IMG/VR virus record: IMGVR_UViG_3300032334_000818
Location: 1-38,178 of that record
DNA length: 38,178 nucleotides
Direction: 5' to 3' (one strand)
Source of the DNA: a virus
The number at the start of each line of letters is the position of its first letter. The stretch's first letter is position 1. The notes beneath the pieces were generated by a model, which was not told the DNA's origin, did no database searches, and saw nothing but the letters and a program-made list of their open reading frames with translations. A program made the translations under genes and the position numbers. This document shows, one piece after another, positions 13,697 to 21,453 of the stretch.

Positions 13697-13703
13697 CTAG
13701 TTG

Positions 13704-13726
13704 AGAGCCGAGGGCTCTGGTAGGAT
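13704..13726 (+). promoter_or_regulatory. Hairpin plus -10 box upstream of fibre 2
   Basis: AGAGCC-GAG-GGCTCT forms a perfect six-bp hairpin directly before TAGGAT (13721-13726), which stands six bases upstream of ATG 13733. TTGAGA at 13701-13706 is only 14 bp from the -10, too short for a standard promoter. The hairpin could be an operator or a weak terminator for fibre 1. No U tract follows it. Confidence 0.4.
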
Positions 13727-13732
13727 GGCGCT

Positions 13733-14398
13733 ATGACAAAATTCATAGGTAATTCCATTACCCTGCCAAAGCTCTCGGCTGCTCCCAGCTCTCCCGCGTC
13801 TGGAGACGCCTACTACAACACCACAGATAACACTGCCTATGTCTATAACGGCACGTCTTGGCTAGATCTTGCTGCAAGTGGCGGCGGTTCTGGCGATATT
13901 ACTGAAGTAATTGCTGGTGCTGGCCTAACAGGAGGCGCTACATCCGGCTCTGCCACCCTCAATGTAGGAGCGGGCACTGGCATTACGGTCAACGCTGACG
14001 ATGTGGCAATTAACACCGCAACCGTACCGCTAAAATCTGACAACCTTGGCGCGTTTGCTACCTCAACATCTGCCGCCATTGGTGTGGGGACCATTGAACT
14101 TGGTCACGCTACAGACACAACTTTGGCTCGTTCTGCCGCAGGAATAGTTGCGGTTGAAGGCGTTACGGTTGTAAGGCTATATAGCGCCGCACTTACGGGG
14201 ACGGGCACATCGTTTACCGTCACCCACGGGCTTGGCGCAGTGTGGGTCACCGTCATGGTTTATGATACGACCACAGGTAAATACATTATTCCAGACCACA
14301 CCATTAATCTTTCTTCTGGAACCCCAACGGGAACCGTAACCATCACCTTCCCCGCTTCCGTAACGGGGAGCAACTACAGGGTTGTTATCACAGGGTAA
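13733..14398 (+). CDS. Tail fibre protein 2
   Basis: A 221-residue fibre. The docking module is at residues 8-45 (LPKLSAAPSSPASGDAYYNT, then VYNGTSWLDL). A Gly/Ala/Thr-rich shaft contains ITEVIAGAGLTGGATSG and VGAGTGITVNADDVAIN, phrases typical of phage fibres. The C-terminus is a beta domain (VTHGLGAVWVTVMVYD) related to fibre 1. It is shorter than its neighbours and may be an adaptor or alternative adhesin. No strong ribosome site is present apart from the AGGA within the -10 box. Confidence 0.8.
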   Translation: MTKFIGNSITLPKLSAAPSSPASGDAYYNTTDNTAYVYNGTSWLDLAASGGGSGDITEVIAGAGLTGGATSGSATLNVGAGTGITVNADDVAINTATVPLKSDNLGAFATSTSAAIGVGTIELGHATDTTLARSAAGIVAVEGVTVVRLYSAALTGTGTSFTVTHGLGAVWVTVMVYDTTTGKYIIPDHTINLSSGTPTGTVTITFPASVTGSNYRVVITG

Positions 14399-14407
14399 GG
14401 AGGTAAC

Positions 14408-15544
14408 GTGCCAAGCATCCAAACATCAGCACAGTTGCCAAAATACTCCTCAGCACCATCTAGCCCATCTGTGGGCGATATTTATTTTGACACTACTGAC
14501 AAAGAACCAAAGGTGTATGTCAACATTGACGGTACGCCTAAGTGGCTTGGCCTTGGGCAAAAAACTGTTGTTCAAGCATATGCGCCAGGCTCATACACAT
14601 GGACTCGCCCAACAAATGTGACATACCTTGATTTTATTTTTGTAAGAGGCGCAGGTGGCGGTGGGGCTAGTGGGCATTTATTTGCTGGTCGAGGAACATC
14701 ATCTAGCACTGGGGGAAATGGGGGAGGAAACTCTGCTGCATTACTGTATGCGTCCAATGTCTACGTTGGCGACACTGCAAGTTTTCCTGTGGTTGTTGGT
14801 TCTGGCGGGGCTGGCGGGGCTGCGCGAACATTTTCTAAAGGAGCGTCATCAACGTCAAACACGCAAACCCTTGGAGCCCAAGGCGGTCAAGGCGGCACAA
14901 CATCGTTTGGAGATTTAACAGTTGTTGGAGCACTGGGTGGAAATGCTGGGACCACAATAAATACACAACCAACACTAAGGAATCTTGCATCGTTCACTGG
15001 TATTTTTATGGCTAACTCTACAGAAATCTCTGGTCAATACGGCGGTCAGGGGAGCACTTCAATTGGCACAGGTGGAGCTGGAAATGCTTCAAGCGTACAA
15101 CTTTCAAACTTTTTGTATTACAATCAATCAACATTAACTGCAACGGCTGGTGGAAGTCCATCTGGATCAGGCGGCTCTACGGCAACTGGAACGGCGGGAG
15201 CAGCCGCAGGCGCAGGAAATTCTGTTCTTGGCGGTGGCGGTGGAAGTGGCGGCGGGATTGCTGGGGCATCTGGGGCAACGGCGCGAGCTGGTGGCGCAGG
15301 TGGAACTGGTGGCGGTGGTGCTGCTGGTAGTTGTTTACATGTTCACATTGCGTCAACCTCAACTGTTTCTCGTACTTCTGGCTCTGGCTCTGCTGGCGTG
15401 CAGGGCGGCGGCGGCGGAGCTGGCGGATCAATTTCTTCTACCGCAGGTAGCACCACCATCTATGATGCATCCACAATATCGCTTACCTCTGGGGCGGGCG
15501 GAGCAGGTGGAGACGGTCTTATTATCATTGCGTATCAGGGGTAA
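14408..15544 (+). CDS. Glycine-rich tail fibre/adhesin A
   Basis: A 378-residue protein. The N-terminal docking module is LPKYSSAPSSPSVGDIYFDT. A conserved strand SYTWTRPTNVTYLDFIFVRG opens a long glycine-rich domain with GGGG and GGAGG runs, ending in GAGGAGGDGLIIIAYQG. Glycine-rich domains of this kind in T-even gp38-type adhesins fold as stacked polyglycine-II helices with variable receptor loops. AAGGAGG precedes the GTG start. It is the first of three tandem paralogues. Confidence 0.85.
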   Translation: MPSIQTSAQLPKYSSAPSSPSVGDIYFDTTDKEPKVYVNIDGTPKWLGLGQKTVVQAYAPGSYTWTRPTNVTYLDFIFVRGAGGGGASGHLFAGRGTSSSTGGNGGGNSAALLYASNVYVGDTASFPVVVGSGGAGGAARTFSKGASSTSNTQTLGAQGGQGGTTSFGDLTVVGALGGNAGTTINTQPTLRNLASFTGIFMANSTEISGQYGGQGSTSIGTGGAGNASSVQLSNFLYYNQSTLTATAGGSPSGSGGSTATGTAGAAAGAGNSVLGGGGGSGGGIAGASGATARAGGAGGTGGGGAAGSCLHVHIASTSTVSRTSGSGSAGVQGGGGGAGGSISSTAGSTTIYDASTISLTSGAGGAGGDGLIIIAYQG

Positions 15545-15547
15545 AAG

Positions 15548-16693
15548 ATGCCAGCATTTTTAACCAGTCAGAATCTTCCAAACTATGCATCAGATCCTTC
15601 TTCGCCCGCAGACGGAGATGCATACTTCAATACGACCACAAACTCTGTGCGGATCTATGTAAATTCAACCGCCTTATCGGCTTCTCGTTGGGTTGACCTT
15701 GCTGGGTACCAAGTGGAAACATTTACGGCGGGTTCTTATACGTGGACTCGACCAAGCAACGTGACGCATTTAAAATTTGTCTATGCTATTGGTGCGGGCG
15801 GTGGAGGACAAAATGGCGAATTAAAAGCAGCCCGAGGCGCTATTACCACTGCAAATGGGGCAAGTGGCGGCGGCTATGGCGCAGTTGTCCGGATTGATAA
15901 TTTGTATGTTGGGCAAAATTCTACAATTTCTGTCTCGGTTGCAACTGGTCAGATTGGGGCAACTGCCAAAACGTTTAGCAAATCTTCGGGATCAACAACG
16001 ACAAGCGCACAGGGGTATTCTGCAAGCACAGCATCATATAGCGCAACCACATTTGGATCGTATGTTTCTGCTGGATCTGGAAATGACTATCAAGGGGGCG
16101 TAGCAATTGGACCTTACTACGGAGCGGTTTTATATAATGGAGATCTTGGTGGTGGGGATGGCGGAACAATTGATTATTCTCCAGCAGATGCCGGCAGGTC
16201 CACATTTTCTGGAACTGCATTCACTAGGGCTGCTGCTTCAACAACTCAAGGAGGATTTTCTCCAACGGCAGGAAATGCATCAATCATTTCTGGATCATCC
16301 ACGGGAATTCTTACGGCTGTTGCTAGCACAGTTTCTTCGTCAGGATCTGGGCTTCCCCCAGCAAGTGGAGGAGCATCTGGCGTGTCAACCGCTTCATATC
16401 AGTTTACTGCACCCACGGCTGGCGATGGCGGGGGTGGAGGATCTGGCGGAGGTGGTTCCGCTGGCGCTGGTGCTGGTATGAGTATTGATAGTACTGGTGC
16501 AACAAGCGGTGTGTCTGTAAGCATTACTTCTGGAAAAGGTGCTAACGGAAATATTGGCTGCGGGGGTGGAGCATCAGGATCTGCTGTTCTTAGTGCCGCA
16601 ACAGCACAATATGATGGTCTAACAATTAGCATGACAGTTCCAGCGGGGGGCAATGGTGGCGACGGCCGTATCTATATTGCCTATGTGGCGTAA
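15548..16693 (+). CDS. Glycine-rich tail fibre/adhesin B
   Basis: A 381-residue paralogue of adhesin A, with docking module LPNYASDPSSPADGDAYFNT, the strand SYTWTRPSNVTHLKFVYAIG, a glycine-rich domain and the end GGNGGDGRIYIAYVA. The middle of the glycine-rich part differs strongly from A and C, as expected for receptor-contact loops. It starts three bases after the previous stop with no strong ribosome site, so translation is likely coupled. Confidence 0.85.
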   Translation: MPAFLTSQNLPNYASDPSSPADGDAYFNTTTNSVRIYVNSTALSASRWVDLAGYQVETFTAGSYTWTRPSNVTHLKFVYAIGAGGGGQNGELKAARGAITTANGASGGGYGAVVRIDNLYVGQNSTISVSVATGQIGATAKTFSKSSGSTTTSAQGYSASTASYSATTFGSYVSAGSGNDYQGGVAIGPYYGAVLYNGDLGGGDGGTIDYSPADAGRSTFSGTAFTRAAASTTQGGFSPTAGNASIISGSSTGILTAVASTVSSSGSGLPPASGGASGVSTASYQFTAPTAGDGGGGGSGGGGSAGAGAGMSIDSTGATSGVSVSITSGKGANGNIGCGGGASGSAVLSAATAQYDGLTISMTVPAGGNGGDGRIYIAYVA

Positions 16694-16695
16694 TC

Positions 16696-17808
16696 ATGCC
16701 TAAAATCCTTACTAAATACAACATTCCAAATTATTCCAGCGCACCAGGAAGCCCTATTGCTGGCGACACGTATTTTGATACAGGCACGGATAGCATTAAT
16801 GTCTACGATGGAACAAATTGGTTTGCGCTGAATAGTAAATTAACTGTTGTTTCATTTCCGTTAAATTCAAGCACATGGTTGCGACCAGAAACGGTTACCG
16901 TTCTTGAATTTGCGTTTGCACGCGGCGCGGGTGGCGGTGGTCAATCTGGGCAGATAGTGATTGATACTGCAAACGGAACGCCTAACGCTAAAGGTGGAGG
17001 AAGTGGTGGATCTGGTGCTGTTGCCTATGCAATTGGCATTTATGTGGGCGGAGTATCCTCTGTTTCTGTAAATGTTTCACCTGGTGGAACTGGAGGAACT
17101 GCCGCAACCTTAGTAAAATCCTCAGGAACAGCCCTTGCGGCACAAACGATTACTGGCGGTGGCGCAGGGTCTACATCCGCAACAACGTTTGGCTCATATC
17201 TATCAGCAGGCGCTGGAACCACAAATGCAACCTCAGGCTCTGCTGGGTCTGCTGGGTCAGCATCGGCAACCATCCACGGCGCAATTGTGGTGAACGGAGT
17301 TGCAGGACGGGCATCAGCAGTAACTGGTGGTGCTGCTGGGACTACTGGAATCAGTTCTGGAACTGGTGCCTCAACTTATTTTACAATGCACAATGGCACG
17401 CGAGTTGCTGGTGGAGACGGATCTGCTTCCTACATTACCACATACACAAATGTTTCAATCGTTTTGGGTGGGGCGGGGAATGGCGGCTCTGCTGGGGACC
17501 TTGGCGGCGGCGGCGGAAGCGCTGGTAGTGCCACTCCAGCAACTGTTGGAAATGCTGGAAACGGTGGCGCTGGCGGCGGCGGTGCTGCTGGGGGATCTGT
17601 TTCCTTTGCGGCAAGCGCCAACGCTGTTATTACCGCCAACGCGGGAAACGGTGGCGCAGGGCAAAATGGCGGCGGTGGTGGTGGTGGTGGTAATATGGCA
17701 GTGCGGTTTGCTTCAACGACCACGTCTGCAAACTCAACACTGAACATTCAGGCGGGAGCGGGTGGCGCAGGGTCTGACGGACTACTTATTATTGCATATC
17801 AAGGATAG
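16696..17808 (+). CDS. Glycine-rich tail fibre/adhesin C
   Basis: A 370-residue third paralogue: docking module IPNYSSAPGSPIAGDTYFDT, strand STWLRPETVTVLEFAFARG, a very glycine-rich domain (GGGGGGGG near residue 329) and end GGAGSDGLLIIAYQG, nearly the same as adhesin A. It starts two bases after the previous stop. It precedes the small protein at 17818. Confidence 0.85.
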   Translation: MPKILTKYNIPNYSSAPGSPIAGDTYFDTGTDSINVYDGTNWFALNSKLTVVSFPLNSSTWLRPETVTVLEFAFARGAGGGGQSGQIVIDTANGTPNAKGGGSGGSGAVAYAIGIYVGGVSSVSVNVSPGGTGGTAATLVKSSGTALAAQTITGGGAGSTSATTFGSYLSAGAGTTNATSGSAGSAGSASATIHGAIVVNGVAGRASAVTGGAAGTTGISSGTGASTYFTMHNGTRVAGGDGSASYITTYTNVSIVLGGAGNGGSAGDLGGGGGSAGSATPATVGNAGNGGAGGGGAAGGSVSFAASANAVITANAGNGGAGQNGGGGGGGGNMAVRFASTTTSANSTLNIQAGAGGAGSDGLLIIAYQG

Positions 17809-17817
17809 GAGAAAAGC

Positions 17818-18021
17818 ATGACACGATACGCGTTCACGGATGCAGACAATGTTTGCAAGCAGATTATTACTGGGGATTTGACTGAGGAGCAGTTGGCGGT
17901 CTTTGACGCTGACTACGCGATTCTTTTTCAAGCCACGGCGCGACATGAGATCGGGCTTGAAGACCCAGCTCAAATTGGTTGGGTTCTGGTTGACGGAGTA
18001 TTTACTGATCCAAACGCGTAA
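17818..18021 (+). CDS. Small protein closing the fibre block
   Basis: A 67-residue soluble protein, homologous to the secreted protein at 1172 (25 of 46 aligned positions identical; shared GDLxxxQLxVFxxDYAILF). TAGGAG precedes ATG 17818. Small genes directly after phage adhesins often encode assembly chaperones or cap domains, so either role is possible here. That is inference from position; no such family is recognised in the sequence. Confidence 0.65.
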   Translation: MTRYAFTDADNVCKQIITGDLTEEQLAVFDADYAILFQATARHEIGLEDPAQIGWVLVDGVFTDPNA

Positions 18022-18060
18022 ACTGACAAGAGCAAATAAATAACGTAGAGCGCTAATGTG

Positions 18061-18089
18061 TTGATTGCCTAGCGCAATCATCGGATAAT
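18061..18089 (+). promoter_or_regulatory. Promoter upstream of the secreted surface protein, with hairpin
   Basis: TTGATT (18061-18066), 17 bp, GATAAT (18084-18089). The spacer carries a perfect seven-bp hairpin, TGATTGC (18062-18068) with GCAATCA (18074-18080), which may be an operator. A second inverted pair GCGCTA/TAGCGC overlaps it. The predicted start near 18096 leaves a leader of about 26 bases. Confidence 0.6.
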
Positions 18090-18121
18090 CTCACTGCCCA
18101 CCAAACCGCAGCGAGGTGTCC

Positions 18122-19738
18122 GTGAATAAACTCTTTGTTATCGGTTGTACTTTGTGGCTTATTGCCGCAACGCTTGTGTATTCCATTGTTGTTTCGCCAG
18201 TTCATGGCGCTCAAAACAGTTATGTAGATCGCACGCAAGACTTCTGGATTACTGTTCCCGAGCAAAGCCTCCTTCACATTTGGACTGATCTGTGTGACAA
18301 CAGCACCGCTGGATGGTGCCCCGGAACCGTTGACTCCATGCTCTGGCTATATGACAGCAATGGAAATCTTATTGCCGCCAATGATGACTCGTACACTGAG
18401 CACACGGGTGGATATTCCCTTGCTTCAACAATCCGAATTTCTGTTCCAGCGGGAAACTATCGAGTTCGTGCTGGCGTGTGCTGCGGAGACCCAACGGCAG
18501 ATCGGTTCTATGGAAATCATTACTACATGATTAGCAACTTTGAGGCGGAGCTTGCGCCGGGAACTCCTTCGGCAACATGGACCCCAACGCCCCCACCAAC
18601 CCCTACACCCACACCTACCCCAACACCAACTCCTGAACCAACGCCAACCCCTACACCAGAGCCAACTCCAACCCCAGAGCCAGATCCGTACCTTAATGTT
18701 CCTACGGGACTCATGGTTACGGTTTATTCTGACGGAAGTGTCTACTTGACTTGGGATGCCCCAGAGGCAAGCAATGTGGACATTGAACGATACGGCGTTT
18801 TCTGGACAACAGGAGACCTTGCGGGTTGGGGGGCGCCAGCCTTGGGAACAAACATGACCATTGCCAACAGCGTATTTATTGAGAATGGAGGAGTTGATGC
18901 TACCTACACATTCTGGATTCGAGCAGACAACGACAGCCAACACGTGTACTCAGAGTCCTCACCAAGGGTTTCAGTGTTCGTGCCGCGTATCCCAGAACCC
19001 GAGCCAAGCCCAACCCCAACCCCTACGGAGGTACCATCCATTGAGCCAACCCCAGACCCGACTGCCACACCCGAGCCGACGCCCGAACCGACCGTGGAGC
19101 CTACCCCAACTCCTACGCGCGAACCTGTTCCTAGTGATCCTTCTAGCCCTGAGCCTACACCACGTCCTAGCCCGTCCGTAGACCCGTCTAGGAGCCCCGT
19201 AGAGCCGAGTTTACCCCCAACCCCCTCTCCTAGCCCAGACCCAACAGAAACGCCCCTAGAAACCCCAATTCCGACGGAGGTACCAACCCCTGAACCTAGC
19301 CCATCTGCTGCTCCTGAAAATCCGCTTGAGGCGGCTGGAGCTGCGGTTGAGGCTGTTGGAGAGGCAGTTGGTGCGGTTGCAGAAGCGGCTGCCGAAGCCG
19401 TAGGCGCTGCTGCCGAGGTAGTTGCAGAAGCAGTCGGCGCGGCGGTAGACAAAGTCGCCAATCTCGGTAAAGATATTACTGAAGAAAAGCGTCAGGAGCT
19501 TCGCACCGTTGTCGGCCCTGCCGTCATCATGACCCAGATTGCCCAGGCTGCTGCCGCTGCTGCGGGTGCCGCCCGAGGCGGTAATGGCGGTGGCGGTGGC
19601 GGATTTGGTGGCGGTGATGGTGGCGGCGATAAGCCCAAGGGCGGAAAGCGCTCGTCACGCAGGTCAGGAAATCGGGCTGCTGGGAAGTCCCCGGCAGGAA
19701 AGTCGGCCCCCAAGCCATTGAATAGGAGAAACCGCTGA
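18122..19738 (+). CDS. Secreted multidomain surface protein, probably membrane-anchored
   Basis: A 538-residue protein. The signal peptide is near residues 1-28. Next comes a domain like the bacterial pre-peptidase C-terminal (PPC) beta sandwich (DFWITVPEQSLLHIW, YDSNGNLIAANDDSY, SVPAGNYRVRAG), a Thr-Pro repeat linker, a fibronectin III domain (VPTGLMVTVYSDGSVYLTWD), a second long Pro-rich linker, an Ala/Val/Glu amphipathic helix, a hydrophobic stretch (VVGPAVIMTQIAQAAAAAAG) and a basic Gly/Lys/Arg tail. This suggests an extracellular stalk held by a C-terminal membrane segment with a cytoplasmic basic tail. GTG 18122 is preferred over GTG 18116 because GCGAGGTG precedes it. The stop overlaps the next gene. 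Confidence 0.75.
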   Translation: MNKLFVIGCTLWLIAATLVYSIVVSPVHGAQNSYVDRTQDFWITVPEQSLLHIWTDLCDNSTAGWCPGTVDSMLWLYDSNGNLIAANDDSYTEHTGGYSLASTIRISVPAGNYRVRAGVCCGDPTADRFYGNHYYMISNFEAELAPGTPSATWTPTPPPTPTPTPTPTPTPEPTPTPTPEPTPTPEPDPYLNVPTGLMVTVYSDGSVYLTWDAPEASNVDIERYGVFWTTGDLAGWGAPALGTNMTIANSVFIENGGVDATYTFWIRADNDSQHVYSESSPRVSVFVPRIPEPEPSPTPTPTEVPSIEPTPDPTATPEPTPEPTVEPTPTPTREPVPSDPSSPEPTPRPSPSVDPSRSPVEPSLPPTPSPSPDPTETPLETPIPTEVPTPEPSPSAAPENPLEAAGAAVEAVGEAVGAVAEAAAEAVGAAAEVVAEAVGAAVDKVANLGKDITEEKRQELRTVVGPAVIMTQIAQAAAAAAGAARGGNGGGGGGFGGGDGGGDKPKGGKRSSRRSGNRAAGKSPAGKSAPKPLNRRNR

Positions 19739-19938
19739 TGAACTGGAAGAACATTGGATCGCAGATCATTAACGAACTTGTGTCGCAGTCGTGGACCATC
19801 TTTGGTCTGCTTGTGGGCTGGATTGTCCTCCCAGACGGCGAGACCCGAAACTTTGTTGGAGTAGTGTTGGCGTCTCTGTCACTCGCGTGGCTGGTGACAA
19901 TGCCGCTTCGCCTCTCGTGGGGCAGCGACGAGGAGTAG
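19738..19938 (+). CDS. Small membrane protein (holin-like or partner of the surface protein)
   Basis: A 66-residue protein with two hydrophobic segments (SWTIFGLLVGWIVLP and FVGVVLASLSLAWLVTMPL) separated by a short polar loop, and an acidic end. AGGAGA precedes the ATG, which overlaps the previous stop (TGATG). Size and topology fit a class II holin, but a clear holin lies nearby on the other strand. Coupling to the surface protein suggests a partner role. Its stop is directly adjacent to the stop of the minus-strand gene. Confidence 0.65.
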   Translation: MNWKNIGSQIINELVSQSWTIFGLLVGWIVLPDGETRNFVGVVLASLSLAWLVTMPLRLSWGSDEE

Positions 19939-20142
19939 TTAGCCGATAACGATATCGGTGTTCTGAGGGATCTTCTCTTGCCAGGCCCAGCCTGAACCCT
20001 TGTAGACAACTTTGGGGGCAGAGAAGGTCACTCGCATCTCACCGCTGCACTTCTCGCAGATGACCTTAGCATCATCAGACATGGGTCGGACTACCTCTAC
20101 TACAAGGTCACAAGGCTTGCATTGAAAGTCATATCTAGCCAT
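19939..20142 (-). CDS. FmdB-type zinc-ribbon protein
   Basis: A 67-residue protein matching the FmdB/CxxC_CxxC_SSSS family: MARYDFQCKPCDLVVEV, PMSDDAKVICEKCSGEM, then FSAPKVVYKGSGWAW. The two Cys pairs make a zinc ribbon. The family is widespread, and its regulatory role is assigned by homology only. I chose ATG 20142 because TATACT (20154-20149) ends six bases before it; an in-frame upstream ATG at 20172 lies inside the terminator hairpin. It appears to be an independent, leaderless transcript after the lysis operon. Confidence 0.8.
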   Translation of the reverse strand: MARYDFQCKPCDLVVEVVRPMSDDAKVICEKCSGEMRVTFSAPKVVYKGSGWAWQEKIPQNTDIVIG

Positions 20143-20148
20143 ATTTGC

Positions 20149-20154
20149 AGTATA
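20149..20154 (-). promoter_or_regulatory. -10 box (TATACT) for the FmdB-like gene
   Basis: Minus-strand TATACT is followed by six bases and the ATG at 20142. The -35 region falls in the terminator hairpin, and no good -35 match is seen. Confidence 0.5.
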
Positions 20155-20160
20155 ACAGAA

Positions 20161-20190
20161 GACCCACCCCAAAGGGTGGGTCTTCTTATT
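20161..20190. terminator. Bidirectional intrinsic terminator
   Basis: GACCCACCC (20161-20169), loop CAAA, GGGTGGGTC (20174-20182), then TTCTTATT on the plus strand and TTCTGTTAT on the minus strand. The stem is a perfect nine base pairs. It ends the minus-strand lysis operon after the holin gene and would also stop plus-strand read-through. Confidence 0.85.
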
Positions 20191-20204
20191 GCTGCTAGGA
20201 GAGA

Positions 20205-20603
20205 TTACTTGGTCTCTTCTGCATCAACTTCGTGGAACTCGTGGGCATCTTCGTTAGCAAGGCTTCCTGCAAGTTCATCCGGAATGCCATCCCCATCGGT
20301 GTCAATGGCGCTTCCAGTGATGTGCGAGGTGCTTGCCGCCTCTTCTCGAGCAACCTTAGCCTTGCCAACGCCGAACTTGGCATCCTCTGGGTTCAAGGCG
20401 CGCACAATGATCTGAAGGCAGGCAGCAAGGCCAGCCGAGACCACGGTGCGGAAGTCGCCGCCCGAGATGTCAAGAAGCGGAATGCCAAGACCGAGGGCAA
20501 CGGCGATAGATGTCCCGAGGAAGGCGCGACCAGCCTCAAGGAGCATTTCGTCAATACCCGTGTTGTCCATAATCCACTTGAGCTTTGTCGTGATTGCGTT
20601 CAT
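20205..20603 (-). CDS. Holin with C-terminal calcium-type loop
   Basis: A 132-residue protein. An N-terminal amphipathic region is followed by two hydrophobic segments (AFLGTSIAVALGLGIPLL and VVSAGLAACLQIIVRAL), the layout of small actinophage holins. The C-terminal half is hydrophilic and holds DTDGDGIPDE (residues 101-110), a DxDxDG calcium-binding loop like those of thrombospondin type 3 or dockerin repeats. ATG 20603 is chosen because AGAGAGGG precedes it. It follows the endolysin by 11 bases and should time its release across the membrane. Confidence 0.75.
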   Translation of the reverse strand: MNAITTKLKWIMDNTGIDEMLLEAGRAFLGTSIAVALGLGIPLLDISGGDFRTVVSAGLAACLQIIVRALNPEDAKFGVGKAKVAREEAASTSHITGSAIDTDGDGIPDELAGSLANEDAHEFHEVDAEETK

Positions 20604-20614
20604 AAATCCCTCTC

Positions 20615-21364
20615 TTACTTGTTTACGTGCTGACCGCACGCGGGGCAGGGCGCAGGCTTGACTGGCGCCACTGGCGCAGGAGCCGGCGCTGGAGTCTCAA
20701 CTGGAGCGACCCAACCCTTTGGTGCGCTAACAATAATAACATGCTTAAATGCTGGGGCAACATGTGCCTTTGATACACGCTTGCTATCGGCGAGCTTTAG
20801 CAGGGTGTCCTCACTGATGAGAACGCCAAACTGCTCGTTACCCTTGCCCGAGCGCGTTGGGCATGCCCACTGCCAGCCAAGATCCTTGTCCCAGGCGGCT
20901 GCGGTCATATGCCCATAACCGCTTGCAATGTGTTTAGGGTCTTTCTTATAGCCCCCGCCACCCTTGCCCCACCACTTAGCCCACTTTGTGTGCCAAGCGC
21001 TGATTTCAAGTCCGGCTGGATAGCCAATAGGCTGCTGAACCCAAACGCCAATGGCTGCGCCAGCCTTGGCTGAGGCAACTACATCGTTCCAGTCTTTTGC
21101 CCAGCGGGCTTCTGCGCCAAGAACTTTTGCCGTCTTAATAAGATCGCCAAGAGACGATCCATTGTCGCTAACGCCCTGCTTTTCAACAAAACCAGTAGCC
21201 TTTGCCTTAGCGGCAATGCCATCGCCAGCGGAGAAATCTTTTCCTGCGGCGTATTTAAACGCCCACGATACGCATGCGGCAATGCTTGACGGACCGCAGT
21301 CGTCTAAGATGCCGCCCTTTTCCTCGTGATCAAGCTGAGACTTGACCTTGAACTGGAGTGCCAT
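20615..21364 (-). CDS. Endolysin, C39-like peptidase
   Basis: A 249-residue protein. The catalytic Cys23 lies in DDCGPSSIAACVSWA. His152 in SGYGHMTAAAW and an Asp at 159 or 161 would complete a C39-like papain-fold active site. Pro/Ala-rich linkers (PAPAPAPVAPVKP) lead to a short CPAC ending. There is no signal peptide, so it needs the adjacent holin. It should cut peptidoglycan cross-links. AAGGAGG precedes the ATG. The C-terminal single Cys pair may be half of a wall-binding zinc knuckle. Confidence 0.8.
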   Translation of the reverse strand: MALQFKVKSQLDHEEKGGILDDCGPSSIAACVSWAFKYAAGKDFSAGDGIAAKAKATGFVEKQGVSDNGSSLGDLIKTAKVLGAEARWAKDWNDVVASAKAGAAIGVWVQQPIGYPAGLEISAWHTKWAKWWGKGGGGYKKDPKHIASGYGHMTAAAWDKDLGWQWACPTRSGKGNEQFGVLISEDTLLKLADSKRVSKAHVAPAFKHVIIVSAPKGWVAPVETPAPAPAPVAPVKPAPCPACGQHVNK

Positions 21365-21453
21365 GAAACCTCCTTATGTGATTGCCAAAAGGCTTCCATA
21401 GTTTATCCCGATCTGAAACTAGGGTCTATGGCAAGGGATTCTGCGGCTAAAGC

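Noticed and set aside
14572-17747. Pro- and Leu/Gln-rich alternative frames across the glycine-rich adhesins
   Set aside because: GGN codons give Pro-rich antisense and Val/Leu/Gln-rich shifted frames automatically. They lack starts with ribosome sites.
18589-18690. Thr-Pro repeat DNA as a CRISPR-like array
   Set aside because: The short periodic units are in-frame TP/EP codons of a linker, with no spacers of constant length.
18904-19461. 185-aa antisense frame rich in Ser/Gly/Val
   Set aside because: It is the mirror of the Thr-Pro and Ala-rich coding repeats of the surface protein, with no independent support.
21365-21453. Promoter for the endolysin-holin pair
   Set aside because: I looked for TTGNNN-N17-TANNNT on the minus strand and found only poor matches (TTTAGC-N17-TAGACC). 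These genes probably depend on read-through from the tail operon.
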